Assembly: GCA_900317755.1 (NCBI GenBank)
Contig: ONHZ01000023.1
Span: 1 to 53,144, forward strand
Reading direction: 5' to 3'
Length of the DNA: 53,144 nt
Source: an uncultured Lachnospiraceae bacterium
GTDB taxonomy: Bacteria; Bacillota; Clostridia; Lachnospirales; Lachnospiraceae
Below the pieces are notes generated by a model. The model did not search any database. It was not told where the DNA came from and saw only the letters and a list, made by a program, of their open reading frames with translations. A program made the translations under genes and the position numbers. Of the stretch, positions 17,079 through 26,566 are shown piece by piece; the stretch's first letter is position 1, and the number at the start of each line of letters is the position of its first letter.

Positions 17079-18355
17079 TGGACAAGGCACCTTCATCAGA
17101 AAGGGTGCACATAGGATTTTTTGGAATCAGGAATGCAGGGAAGTCAAGCGTGGTAAACGCAGTGACGGAGCAGGATCTCTCAGTAGTTTCTGAGACAAAG
17201 GGCACGACTACAGATCCAGTGCAGAAGGCAATGGAGATCACTCCGATTGGCCCTGTCGTTGTCATTGATACCCCTGGCTTTGATGATGTGGGTTCGCTTG
17301 GCGAAAAGCGTGTGAAGAAGACCAAGGAAATCTTAAACCGCGTGGATATTGCCGTTCTTGTCATTGACGGAACAATCGGTCTTCATCAGGAGGATAAGGA
17401 ACTCATCGAAATTTTCCGTGAGAAGAAGCTTCCTTATGTCATTGCAAAAAATAAATCGGATCTCATTGCAGAGCATGAAGTCATTCAGAATCCCGAGATC
17501 AATGGCGAAGACAAGAATGCCTACAAGATTTTTGATTATGATGGCAACCGTTTCGGTGAAATAGAAGTCAGCGCGAAGACAGGCTATCACATTTTTGAAC
17601 TCCGGAGTCTGATTGGTCAGCTTGGAAAAGCTACGATGGAATCAAAAGGATTGCTTGATGGCATTGCTTCTGATGATGGTCAGGATGCCTTTATATTAGT
17701 TATTCCGCAGGATACTTCTGCACCGAAGGGCAGATTGATTCTTCCTGAGCAGATGATGATTCATGAAATTCTCGACCATCACGGCGAGGCAATCTGCTGC
17801 CAGCCGGAAGAGCTTGAGCGGACGATTGACTTCATGCAGAGTTCCAATAAAAAGCTTCGCATGGTCATCACGGATTCCCAGGCATTCAAGCATGTAGCAG
17901 CAACCGTTCCAGATGAGATACCGCTTGCATCATTTTCTATTCTAATGGCAAGATACAAAGGTGTTCTCGAAACTGCTGCAAGAGGCGTGACTGCTGTTGA
18001 TACCATACAGGATGGCGATACGATTCTGATGGCTGAGGGCTGCACGCACCACAGGCAGTGCGATGACATTGGCACAGTCAAGATTCCGAACTGGATTCGT
18101 GAATACACTGGTAAGGACATCAAAATCGAGACTTCAAGCGGCTATGGTTTCCCAGAAGACCTCACGAAATACCATATGATTATCCATTGCGGCGCCTGCA
18201 TGATCAATGAGCGGGAAGTCCGTTTCAGGATGAATCAGGCCATCGACCAGGGCGTGCCTTTCACGAATTATGGCATTACGATTTCATATATGAACGGCAT
18301 TCTCCAGAGAAATGCAAGGGCAATCAAGGAATTATCATTTTTGCTTGAAAAATAA
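17069..18355 (+). CDS. hydF: [FeFe] hydrogenase maturation GTPase HydF
   Basis: HydF is the scaffold that carries the 2Fe subcluster precursor and delivers it to [FeFe] hydrogenase. The 428 residues contain the GTPase domain (Walker A GIRNAGKSS 19-27, switch TKGTTTDP, DTPGFDD, NKSD), a dimerisation domain, and a C-terminal [4Fe-4S] site matching CxHx(44-53)HCxxC: Cys325, His327, His373, Cys374 and Cys377. All key residues are present. It overlaps the NifK/N-like gene by ten bases, so it is cotranscribed with the nitrogenase-like and hyp genes. That is an unusual neighbourhood for hydF. Confidence 0.95.
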   Translation: MGMMDKAPSSERVHIGFFGIRNAGKSSVVNAVTEQDLSVVSETKGTTTDPVQKAMEITPIGPVVVIDTPGFDDVGSLGEKRVKKTKEILNRVDIAVLVIDGTIGLHQEDKELIEIFREKKLPYVIAKNKSDLIAEHEVIQNPEINGEDKNAYKIFDYDGNRFGEIEVSAKTGYHIFELRSLIGQLGKATMESKGLLDGIASDDGQDAFILVIPQDTSAPKGRLILPEQMMIHEILDHHGEAICCQPEELERTIDFMQSSNKKLRMVITDSQAFKHVAATVPDEIPLASFSILMARYKGVLETAARGVTAVDTIQDGDTILMAEGCTHHRQCDDIGTVKIPNWIREYTGKDIKIETSSGYGFPEDLTKYHMIIHCGACMINEREVRFRMNQAIDQGVPFTNYGITISYMNGILQRNARAIKELSFLLEK

Positions 18356-18469
18356 TCATTTGGTTATTTCTGGTGAAAACTGATAGTTATTTTGTGCTTT
18401 AATCTAACTGATTTATTGAATAAAAAGAAGCTTTCAGTTGGTATTTTGGAATAATTTGATTTTACAAAA

Positions 18470-18518
18470 AAGCCTGTAGGCCTATTATTAAATAATTTGC
18501 CGCAGGCTTCGATTTTTT
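18470..18518 (+). terminator. Intrinsic terminator between hydF and hydE
   Basis: AAGCCTG (18470-18476) pairs with CAGGCTT (18503-18509). GGC/GCC pairing extends the stem, and TTTTTT follows (18513-18518). It would end the long operon 26 bases before the hydE start. The 190-base gap between hydF and hydE otherwise shows only AT-rich sequence. I could not find a convincing hydE promoter between the terminator and the gene. Confidence 0.65.
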
Positions 18519-18545
18519 CTAACATTATTTTGTTTGTGACACGAG

Positions 18546-19589
18546 ATGAACAATAAAGAAAATATCGAAAAACTTTATACTTCAGGCGACCTTCCAGATG
18601 ACGGCTTAATTTCCCTTATCACAATAATGGATAAAGAGGACGAGGAATTAATCTATTCTTATGCGAGAGAAGTGCGTGAGAAATATTACGGCAAGGAAGT
18701 CTATCTGCGCGGGCTCATCGAGTTTTCGAATTACTGTAAAAATGACTGCAAATACTGCGGCATCAGGAGGAGTAATGAGAATGCTTCACGATACAGACTT
18801 TCTACAGAGGAAATTCTCGAGTGCTGTGACAAGGGCTATGCGCTTGGCTTCAGGACATTCGTGCTGCAGAGTGGCGAAGATCTTTTCTATACGAATGAAA
18901 AAATTTGCGATATTGTAAGCCGCATCAAGGCAAATCATCCAGACTGTGCTGTGACGCTTTCGATTGGAGAGAAGACAAGGGAGGAATACCAGGCTTATTT
19001 TGATGCCGGGGCAGACAGGTATCTTCTTCGCGAAGAGACCTCAAATCCGATTCACTATGGAAAGCTTCATCCACCGGAACTTTCCATCAAAAATAGGAAA
19101 CAGTGTCTTTATGATTTGAAGGACATTGGTTACCAGGTGGGCTGCGGAATTATGGTTGGCTCACCATATCAGACACCGGAAAATATTGTAGAGGATCTTC
19201 GGTTCATGCAGGATTTGAAGCCCCACATGATAGGAATCGGTCCTTTTATTCATCACAAGGACACACCATTTCGGGACATGCCGGATGGAACGCTCAAAGA
19301 TACGCTGCATCTTTTGGCAATACTCCGGCTGATGTTTCCTCACATTCTGCTTCCGGCTACGACAGCGCTTGGCACGATTCATCCGCTTGGCAGAGAGCTC
19401 GGAATCAAAGCTGGGGCAAATGTCGTGATGCCAAATCTTTCTCCGCGCGGGGTCCGTGGCAAGTATCTTCTCTATGATGGAAAAATCTGCACCGGAGACG
19501 AAGCAGCTGAGTGCCGGTCTTGCATGGAGCGAAGAATTGCGAGCACGGGGTATCAGGTCGTGGTATCACGTGGTGATTATCGAGCATAA
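18546..19589 (+). CDS. hydE: [FeFe] hydrogenase H-cluster radical SAM maturase HydE
   Basis: HydE is a radical SAM enzyme that acts on an Fe(CO)2(CN)-cysteine species during H-cluster assembly. The 347-residue protein has the radical SAM triad Cys64, Cys68, Cys71 (YCKNDCKYCG) and a C-terminal CX7CX2C motif (CTGDEAAECRSC), the site of the accessory cluster seen in some HydE proteins. GxIxGxPxQT-like AdoMet-binding elements (MVGSPYQTPE) are present. It lies after the terminator following hydF, so it may be expressed separately or by readthrough. HydG, the enzyme that normally makes its substrate, is not in the window. Confidence 0.93.
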   Translation: MNNKENIEKLYTSGDLPDDGLISLITIMDKEDEELIYSYAREVREKYYGKEVYLRGLIEFSNYCKNDCKYCGIRRSNENASRYRLSTEEILECCDKGYALGFRTFVLQSGEDLFYTNEKICDIVSRIKANHPDCAVTLSIGEKTREEYQAYFDAGADRYLLREETSNPIHYGKLHPPELSIKNRKQCLYDLKDIGYQVGCGIMVGSPYQTPENIVEDLRFMQDLKPHMIGIGPFIHHKDTPFRDMPDGTLKDTLHLLAILRLMFPHILLPATTALGTIHPLGRELGIKAGANVVMPNLSPRGVRGKYLLYDGKICTGDEAAECRSCMERRIASTGYQVVVSRGDYRA

Positions 19590-19633
19590 ATAATGCTTAC
19601 TTTATGATATTTTAAGATCGTTACTATTATTTT

Positions 19634-19671
19634 GGCTACCACATATTGCTTTTCTGGCGCTTGTGGTAGCC
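19634..19671 (+). repeat. Palindromic repeat, copy 1
   Basis: GGCTACCACA (19634-19643) and TGTGGTAGCC (19662-19671) form a perfect 10-base-pair hairpin with an 18-base loop. There is no T-run on either side, so it may not be a terminator. The arms are identical to those of copy 2, 53 bases further on. Confidence 0.65.
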
Positions 19672-19696
19672 ATCATGAAAATTAGAAAATAAAAAT

Positions 19697-19734
19697 GGCT
19701 ACCACATATATCTGAAAAGACAAATGTGGTAGCC
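19697..19734 (-). terminator. Palindromic repeat, copy 2, probable terminator of the rubrerythrin gene
   Basis: GGCTACCACAT (19697-19707) and ATGTGGTAGCC (19724-19734) form an 11-base-pair hairpin. Read on the minus strand it follows the rubrerythrin stop codon by about 22 bases and is followed by ATTTTTATTTT, so it should terminate that gene. The stem sequence duplicates copy 1, but the loop differs. Confidence 0.6.
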
Positions 19735-19756
19735 TCAAAATCATACTATGATGAGA

Positions 19757-20302
19757 TTATGCGAAATATCTCTTGTAGAGTCCTTCGAATCCCTTGCCGT
19801 GGCGGGCTTCGTCACGAGCCATCTCATGAATTGCATCATGAAGAGCATCAAGATTCAGTTCCTTGCACTTCTTTGCTAATGCGGTCTTTCCTGCTGTAGC
19901 GCCGTTCTCTGCCTCAGCACGAACCTTGAGATTCTCTGCTGATGAAGGAGAAACGATCTCGCCGAGCATCTCGCAGTACTTTGCTGCATGTACAGCTTCT
20001 TCATTAGCAACCTTCTCAAAATAGAGACCAACTTCAGGATAGCCCTCACGCATAGCCGCACGGCTCATTGCAAGATACATGCCGACTTCTGAGCACTCGC
20101 CCTGGAATTCAGCCTTGAGGCTTTCCTTGATATCTTCAGGAACATCCTTTGCAACGCCGATTACGTGCTCAGACGCCCATGTCATCTCATTCTCATCCTT
20201 CTTTATGAAGCTGTCGCCAGGAGCCTTGCAGACAGGACATTCCTTTGGCGGCTCATCGCCTTCATAAACATAACCACATACTGGACAAACCCACTTTGCC
20301 AT
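19757..20302 (-). CDS. rbr: Rubrerythrin with N-terminal rubredoxin domain
   Basis: This 181-residue protein scavenges peroxide in anaerobes, passing electrons from the rubredoxin iron site to a diiron centre. The rubredoxin domain is N-terminal (Cys6, Cys9, Cys22, Cys25: CPVCGYVYEG...CPVC), as in reverse rubrerythrin. The four-helix diiron domain (about 45-181) has Glu/His ligands in ECSEVGMYL, ANEEAVHAAKY and ARDEARHGKGF. The ATG at 20302 has a strong GGAGG. The gene is monocistronic, ended by the palindrome at 19697-19734. It would help protect oxygen-sensitive iron enzymes such as those encoded next door. Confidence 0.93.
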   Translation of the reverse strand: MAKWVCPVCGYVYEGDEPPKECPVCKAPGDSFIKKDENEMTWASEHVIGVAKDVPEDIKESLKAEFQGECSEVGMYLAMSRAAMREGYPEVGLYFEKVANEEAVHAAKYCEMLGEIVSPSSAENLKVRAEAENGATAGKTALAKKCKELNLDALHDAIHEMARDEARHGKGFEGLYKRYFA

Positions 20303-20622
20303 GATAAACCTCCATTTCTTCTCTCTGAGAGCTGACAGCGCTCAGAAAAACATTCTCTTTTTAGCATCTGCAAGCAAAAGTAAAGCACTTGCAAAGCCTT
20401 AAGAAAACAAACCCTAAAAAACAAAATCTCGTGGCAGTTAAATGCGTCATCAGTAGAAAACATTATCCCGAAATGCCTTTTTTGTCAATGGGATTTTTGT
20501 GTATTTTATATGAATACAAAAAAGAAGTCATCTTGATAATGTAGGAGTAAAATGTTAATCTAGCATAATGAACAAAAACAATCATTTACATAGTAAATTG
20601 ACAAATTGTCTGGAGTTAAACA
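20303..20622. other. Divergent intergenic region between rubrerythrin and the GtrII-like genes
   Basis: This 320-base AT-rich region must hold the promoters of both divergent genes. On the minus strand CTGAG/CTCAG arms near 20320-20343 could form a weak hairpin in the rubrerythrin leader. I found no promoter good enough to assign and no coding frame. GGAG about seven bases before 20623 is the binding site for the first GtrII-like gene. Confidence 0.4.
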
Positions 20623-22233
20623 ATGAACAATAATACAAAAAAAATAAATGTCGCTTCTGATATTATTTTTGATAAATTTACATTCTTATTTGCACTTCTT
20701 GGAACCATCCTTGCAAATGGAGAAATTATATTCAATAAAATTGCATGGCATGATGAGACAATGCTTGTCTATTCTGGCTGGAAAATCCCGCTTGAACACG
20801 GCAGGTGGCTGAATTTTCTCTTTATTAAATTCCTTGAAAATTTTGCAGGTGCAGAGTCTCTTAGCGTGCCAAATGGAATTATAGTAGGACTTTGTATAGG
20901 CGCAATGTCCTGCATGATTTTTTATCTCTTTGGAATCTATAATAAATATATCAGAGCAGCGCTCATCTTTGTATTCATTTCTATCCCGGTTGTAGCAGCA
21001 AACTTTGGTTATATGTCATGGTCAGGCATGAATTTTATTGGACTTTTGCTCTGCGTAGTTTCACTGTTTATTATTGCTCGTACGCTTGACAAAAGCTGTA
21101 CTGGGAAAAAGATGCTGATAGGATTTCTTGCAGCATCAGTAATAGCAGGCTGCGCTGTAGGTCAGTACCAGTGCTTTGTCACTTTTTATATTACACTTCT
21201 TCTTACATATTTGATAAAGCTTTGCATAGACAGGGATATGAAAGGAAAGAGCTTTGCTGCAATATTTATTTATTTTATTTTATCTGTTGCAGCGGCACTT
21301 GTTTTTTATCTTATCGTATTAAAGATTTTTCTTGCTGCAAATCATGCCGAGCTTTCTGATTATGCCGGAATATCAAGCTATGGCAAGGGATCTGTTGCAG
21401 ATTACCTTGCCAGGATCCAATTTTCATATCTGGGTTTTGTTCAGCCTTCTGCTACTGAATATGCAACAATGTTTCCATTTCACTGGAATGGATGGCATAT
21501 TATACTGCTTATTCTGATTGCAGCAATCAGTATTTATTATTTCGTGCAGATATTGAGACGGAAGAAAGTTGGAAAATTTATTCAGCTTCTTATTTGTCTT
21601 GCAGTGTTCCCGCTTGCAATAAACCTGAATTTTGTGCTCTATGGTTCTGGACTTGAAAAGGATTATCATTTTGTTCATGCACTTCATATGTATCAGATGA
21701 TTATGCTTTTTGTTCTCCCATTTTTATTCCTCTGCAATGCCGATATGAAGAGTCAGATGGAGTCAGACAAGAAAAAGGTACAATATTTCTTTAAGACTAT
21801 GCTTATTGCAATGACTGCATTTACCTTCATAATGGGTGGCCTTTATGTGAGATATGATAATTTCTGCTATATGGAGTCTGAGGTTCGTCAGGAAAAAGCA
21901 ATAGCGTATTTTACTACTTTAAGGGCGAGGGTTGAATCTGTTGAGGGATATGATCCCAGCATGACAGTATATTTTATGAATCAGATTCATAAGGAAAATA
22001 ATGTCGATGAAGTTACAGCAAATTATGATTATCCAGCGACGTTTCCGTTTGATTTTATGATAATTAATTCAAATTACTGGTATGAATATATGGACCTATG
22101 GACAGGATGGCGGCCTCCAATGGGAGACGAGTCAGTATATGTGAATGACCCTAGAGAGCAGGTGATGCCGGCCTATCCAGCAGATGGCTCGATACAGATT
22201 TTAGATGGCAATGTGGTTGTTAAATTTAATTAA
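20623..22233 (+). CDS. GtrII-like membrane glucosyltransferase, copy 1
   Basis: A 536-residue membrane protein with about 9-11 helices. The stretch IAWHDETMLVYSGW, followed by LEHGRWLN between the first two helices, is characteristic of the GtrII family (Glucos_trans_II), which transfers a sugar from a polyprenyl carrier to a surface polymer outside the membrane. The acidic residues after the first helix are probable catalytic residues. The soluble C-terminal part (about 420-536) contains YPADGSIQILDGNVVVKF. The start at 20623 has GGAG upstream. It is followed six bases later by a paralogue and then Lgt. The sugar and acceptor are unknown. Confidence 0.75.
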   Translation: MNNNTKKINVASDIIFDKFTFLFALLGTILANGEIIFNKIAWHDETMLVYSGWKIPLEHGRWLNFLFIKFLENFAGAESLSVPNGIIVGLCIGAMSCMIFYLFGIYNKYIRAALIFVFISIPVVAANFGYMSWSGMNFIGLLLCVVSLFIIARTLDKSCTGKKMLIGFLAASVIAGCAVGQYQCFVTFYITLLLTYLIKLCIDRDMKGKSFAAIFIYFILSVAAALVFYLIVLKIFLAANHAELSDYAGISSYGKGSVADYLARIQFSYLGFVQPSATEYATMFPFHWNGWHIILLILIAAISIYYFVQILRRKKVGKFIQLLICLAVFPLAINLNFVLYGSGLEKDYHFVHALHMYQMIMLFVLPFLFLCNADMKSQMESDKKKVQYFFKTMLIAMTAFTFIMGGLYVRYDNFCYMESEVRQEKAIAYFTTLRARVESVEGYDPSMTVYFMNQIHKENNVDEVTANYDYPATFPFDFMIINSNYWYEYMDLWTGWRPPMGDESVYVNDPREQVMPAYPADGSIQILDGNVVVKFN

Positions 22234-22239
22234 ATAAAT

Positions 22240-23865
22240 ATGAAGAATCCTTTTATTGAAAAAAATGTAGATACTGCAAAAGTTTTTGACAGAAATGTGC
22301 TGCTGTTTTCTCTGCTGGGAACAGTAATCATTCATGGTGAGATTATTTTTAATAAGATTGCCTGGCATGATGACATGGCAGTTACGTATACTGCATGGGG
22401 ACTGCCGCTTGAGCATGGCAGATGGCTGAATCAGTTATTTGTTGATTTTTTCGAAAACTTTGCAGGGGCCGAATCGCTTGGCGTGATAAATGGCATTCTC
22501 ACCGGCTTATTTATTGGCATTATTGCCTGTCTGCTCTTTTATATTTTCGATGTTTCGAATAAATTAGTGAGATTTGCGCTTTCACTTGTATTCATTACAA
22601 TACCGGCCATTGCTGGAAATTTTGGATATATGTCCGGTTCGGCTGCGAACTTTTTTGGCATATTGCTTTGTGTCATTTCATTATTTTTTGTTGATAAGGC
22701 AATAAAAAAGAAGTCTTTCAAAAAAGCAATACCAGACTATATTTTGGCAGTAGTTCTGGCCGGAAGTGCCATGGGCCAGTATCAGTGCTTTTTTACTGTG
22801 TCATTGTCTCTGCTGCTGATCTATCTGATAAAGAACAGTATATCATCAGAAATATCTTTTCCAGAATATCTCCGCAGATTTTTTGGATATATTTTTATCC
22901 TGTTTCTGGCACTGATTTTTTATCTTGTAATATTGAAGCTGTCTTTAAGCATTACGCACAGGGAGCTGTCATCTTATTCTGGAATAGACAGCTATGGATT
23001 AGGTTCTCCTGTTGATTATTATTTCAGGGTGAAATACGCATATCATGCATTCTTTATCACAAATTTCTGCCTGACGGCAAACATGTTTCCTTTTCACTGG
23101 GACGGGTGGCGAAACATTCTTTATGCAGTAATTATTATTACGTTAATATCGTATATTGTGTTGATATTAATAAAAAAGAAATTCAGGAAATTTATTGAGG
23201 CGATTATCTGCCTGGCATTATTTCCATTAGCATTAAATTTCAATTTCGTATTGTTTGGCAAGGGACTGGATGTTGACTATCATGCGATTCATTCCCTGCA
23301 TATGTATCAGTGGATATTGCTGTTTGTGCTGCCGTTTTTGTTCCTGTTTTCCGATGAAATGCAGGCATTTATGTCAGAAAAAAATGCAGTGCGACGGCAC
23401 TTTATGCAGGGGTTATGCTCAGTAATGGCCGTGATAACCATGATTATTGGATGCCTGTATGCAAGATATGATAATTTTCTCTATATGGAAAGCGAAATTC
23501 GTCAGGAGAAAGCAATCAGCTATTTTACGGTGCTTCGGTCAAGGGTGGAGTCTGTAGAAGGGTATAATCCTGCAATGAAGGTTTATTTTATCAATAGTGC
23601 AGAGCAGGAGAATTCTGTTGATGAAACTATTGTAAATTATGATTATGTTGTTACTAATCCATATAGCGCGCCGATTGTCAATACGGATTTCTGGTATATG
23701 CAGGAATATATGAGAATATGGACCGGTTGGGACCCTACATTTGGTGATGAAGCAGAATATGCTGACGATGACAGGGTAAAAGCAATGCCAGCATATCCAA
23801 GCGACGGGTCGATTCAGCTACTTGATGGAAATGTAATAGTTAAATTTGGCAAAACAGACAAATAA
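22240..23865 (+). CDS. GtrII-like membrane glucosyltransferase, copy 2
   Basis: The 541-residue protein is a clear tandem paralogue of the preceding one: it shares NKIAWHDDMAVTYTAWGLPLEHGRWLNQ, read as separate motifs around EHGRW, the GNFGYMSG loop, MGQYQCF, and the C-terminal AMPAYPSDGSIQLLDGNVIVKF region. The same helix pattern and C-terminal soluble domain are present. The start follows the previous stop by six bases with no clear Shine-Dalgarno, so translation may be coupled. The duplication suggests two related sugar additions, or recent amplification followed by divergence. Confidence 0.75.
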   Translation: MKNPFIEKNVDTAKVFDRNVLLFSLLGTVIIHGEIIFNKIAWHDDMAVTYTAWGLPLEHGRWLNQLFVDFFENFAGAESLGVINGILTGLFIGIIACLLFYIFDVSNKLVRFALSLVFITIPAIAGNFGYMSGSAANFFGILLCVISLFFVDKAIKKKSFKKAIPDYILAVVLAGSAMGQYQCFFTVSLSLLLIYLIKNSISSEISFPEYLRRFFGYIFILFLALIFYLVILKLSLSITHRELSSYSGIDSYGLGSPVDYYFRVKYAYHAFFITNFCLTANMFPFHWDGWRNILYAVIIITLISYIVLILIKKKFRKFIEAIICLALFPLALNFNFVLFGKGLDVDYHAIHSLHMYQWILLFVLPFLFLFSDEMQAFMSEKNAVRRHFMQGLCSVMAVITMIIGCLYARYDNFLYMESEIRQEKAISYFTVLRSRVESVEGYNPAMKVYFINSAEQENSVDETIVNYDYVVTNPYSAPIVNTDFWYMQEYMRIWTGWDPTFGDEAEYADDDRVKAMPAYPSDGSIQLLDGNVIVKFGKTDK

Positions 23866-23895
23866 TGTCATGTTTTGTATGCATGAGGCATTAAA

Positions 23896-24666
23896 ATGTA
23901 TAATGATTTATTTTCGATAGGACCGGTCACGATTCACGGTTATGGTCTGATGATTGGAATAGGTTTTATAGTGGGACTCTTTGTTGGCGACTGGCTGGCA
24001 AAGAAAAAAGGCATTGACGGAGATCATGTTTTTTCGCTCGCCATCTGGATTCTGATACTCGGGTTCCTTGCAGGAAAGCTTTTGTTTATCATCACGATCA
24101 TCCCAGACATCATCGCAGGAAATGCGACGCTTGGACAGATAGGAAACGGTTTTGTCGTATACGGCGGAATCATCGCTGCGCTTCCGATTGGTCTCATATA
24201 TTGCAAGAGGAAGAAGATTTCATTTCTTTCAATGGGTGACTGCATCGCACCGGCAACCGCTGTCGTACAGGGCTTCGGGCGAATTGGCTGCTTCCTTGCG
24301 GGCTGCTGCTGGGGAAGAGAGGCAGATCCCGATAAAGAGCCATACATCATATTTACGCATTCTGATTATGCGCCGAATGGTATTCCGCTCATCCCGACGC
24401 AGCTTTATTCATCAGCACTAAATTTCCTGAATTTCGTGCTGCTCTATATTATTTTCAAAAAAGAAAAAAACGAGGGCGAAGCCTTCGCCTGCTATGTTAT
24501 TAATTATGCAATAGGCAGGTTCATCATCGAATGTTTTAGAGATGATCCGAGAGGATCTGTCGGGGTTCTTTCAACATCGCAGTTCATCTCGATTTTCATG
24601 CTGGCATTCGGAATCTGGTTCCTTGTGTTTGTAAAGAGACGTGGGGAACATAAGAAATCTTTGTGA
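23896..24666 (+). CDS. lgt: Prolipoprotein diacylglyceryl transferase family protein (Lgt)
   Basis: Lgt attaches diacylglycerol from phosphatidylglycerol to the lipobox Cys of prelipoproteins in the membrane. The 256-residue protein has about seven helices, the N-terminal SIGPVTIHGYGLMIG and the signature region GRIGCFLAGCCWG (about 133-145), in which the Arg of the Lgt signature is retained. The cysteine-rich version is common in clostridial Lgt-like proteins and differs from the classical GRIGNFINGE form. It could be the main Lgt or a second specialised copy. It begins 30 bases after the GtrII-like pair. Confidence 0.85.
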   Translation: MYNDLFSIGPVTIHGYGLMIGIGFIVGLFVGDWLAKKKGIDGDHVFSLAIWILILGFLAGKLLFIITIIPDIIAGNATLGQIGNGFVVYGGIIAALPIGLIYCKRKKISFLSMGDCIAPATAVVQGFGRIGCFLAGCCWGREADPDKEPYIIFTHSDYAPNGIPLIPTQLYSSALNFLNFVLLYIIFKKEKNEGEAFACYVINYAIGRFIIECFRDDPRGSVGVLSTSQFISIFMLAFGIWFLVFVKRRGEHKKSL

Positions 24667-24671
24667 ATTTA

Positions 24672-24747
24672 TTGAAAAAGAAACTATTAATGATAAAATA
24701 GTTTTTAGGAAAATTTCGCACTTATAAATTGGGGAATTCGTAAGTGC
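24672..24747 (+). promoter_or_regulatory. glpK promoter and leader hairpin
   Basis: TTGAAA (24672-24677), a 16-base spacer and TAAAAT (24694-24699) form a promoter. In the leader, GCACTTA (24718-24724) pairs with TAAGTGC (24741-24747) around a 16-base loop. There is no T-run, so this could be an operator or RNA-binding site rather than a terminator. AAGGGGG precedes the glpK ATG. Confidence 0.5.
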
Positions 24748-24763
24748 AGCGGGGTTAATATAA

Positions 24764-26272
<1,509 letters not shown>

Positions 26273-26566
26273 TCACTATATATTCCCGGTTCGGCTGCAA
26301 AATGTCTCTTCATGTGCGGTCCGTTGCGCAGGCAAAATTACGCAAAGTGCCACTACCGACATAAATTTACGCGCCGCCTTTATGCGCCATCCAGGCGCGT
26401 TCGGCTAGATTTGCCATCCGTGGCAAATCTGCGCTTGCGGACATGCACTTTGCTATTTTGCACTTGCTCACTCAAAGCACATTCAGAGAAATTTTGCACC
26501 TCACCTGGAATGCAATTATTTGAACATTAGAATGCTAAGGCAACAGATATAAGAGAAAGGACGAAT
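26273..26566 (+). other. GC-richer intergenic stretch with two palindromes
   Basis: This 294-base gap between glpK and the next oxidoreductase is richer in G and C than its surroundings. It holds GCGCC/GGCGC arms near 26389-26400 and a perfect ten-base inverted repeat AGATTTGCCA (26407-26416) / TGGCAAATCT (26421-26430) with a four-base loop. No T-run follows. No coding frame is convincing. It may be a remnant of a short interspersed repeat or a processing site. Confidence 0.4.
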
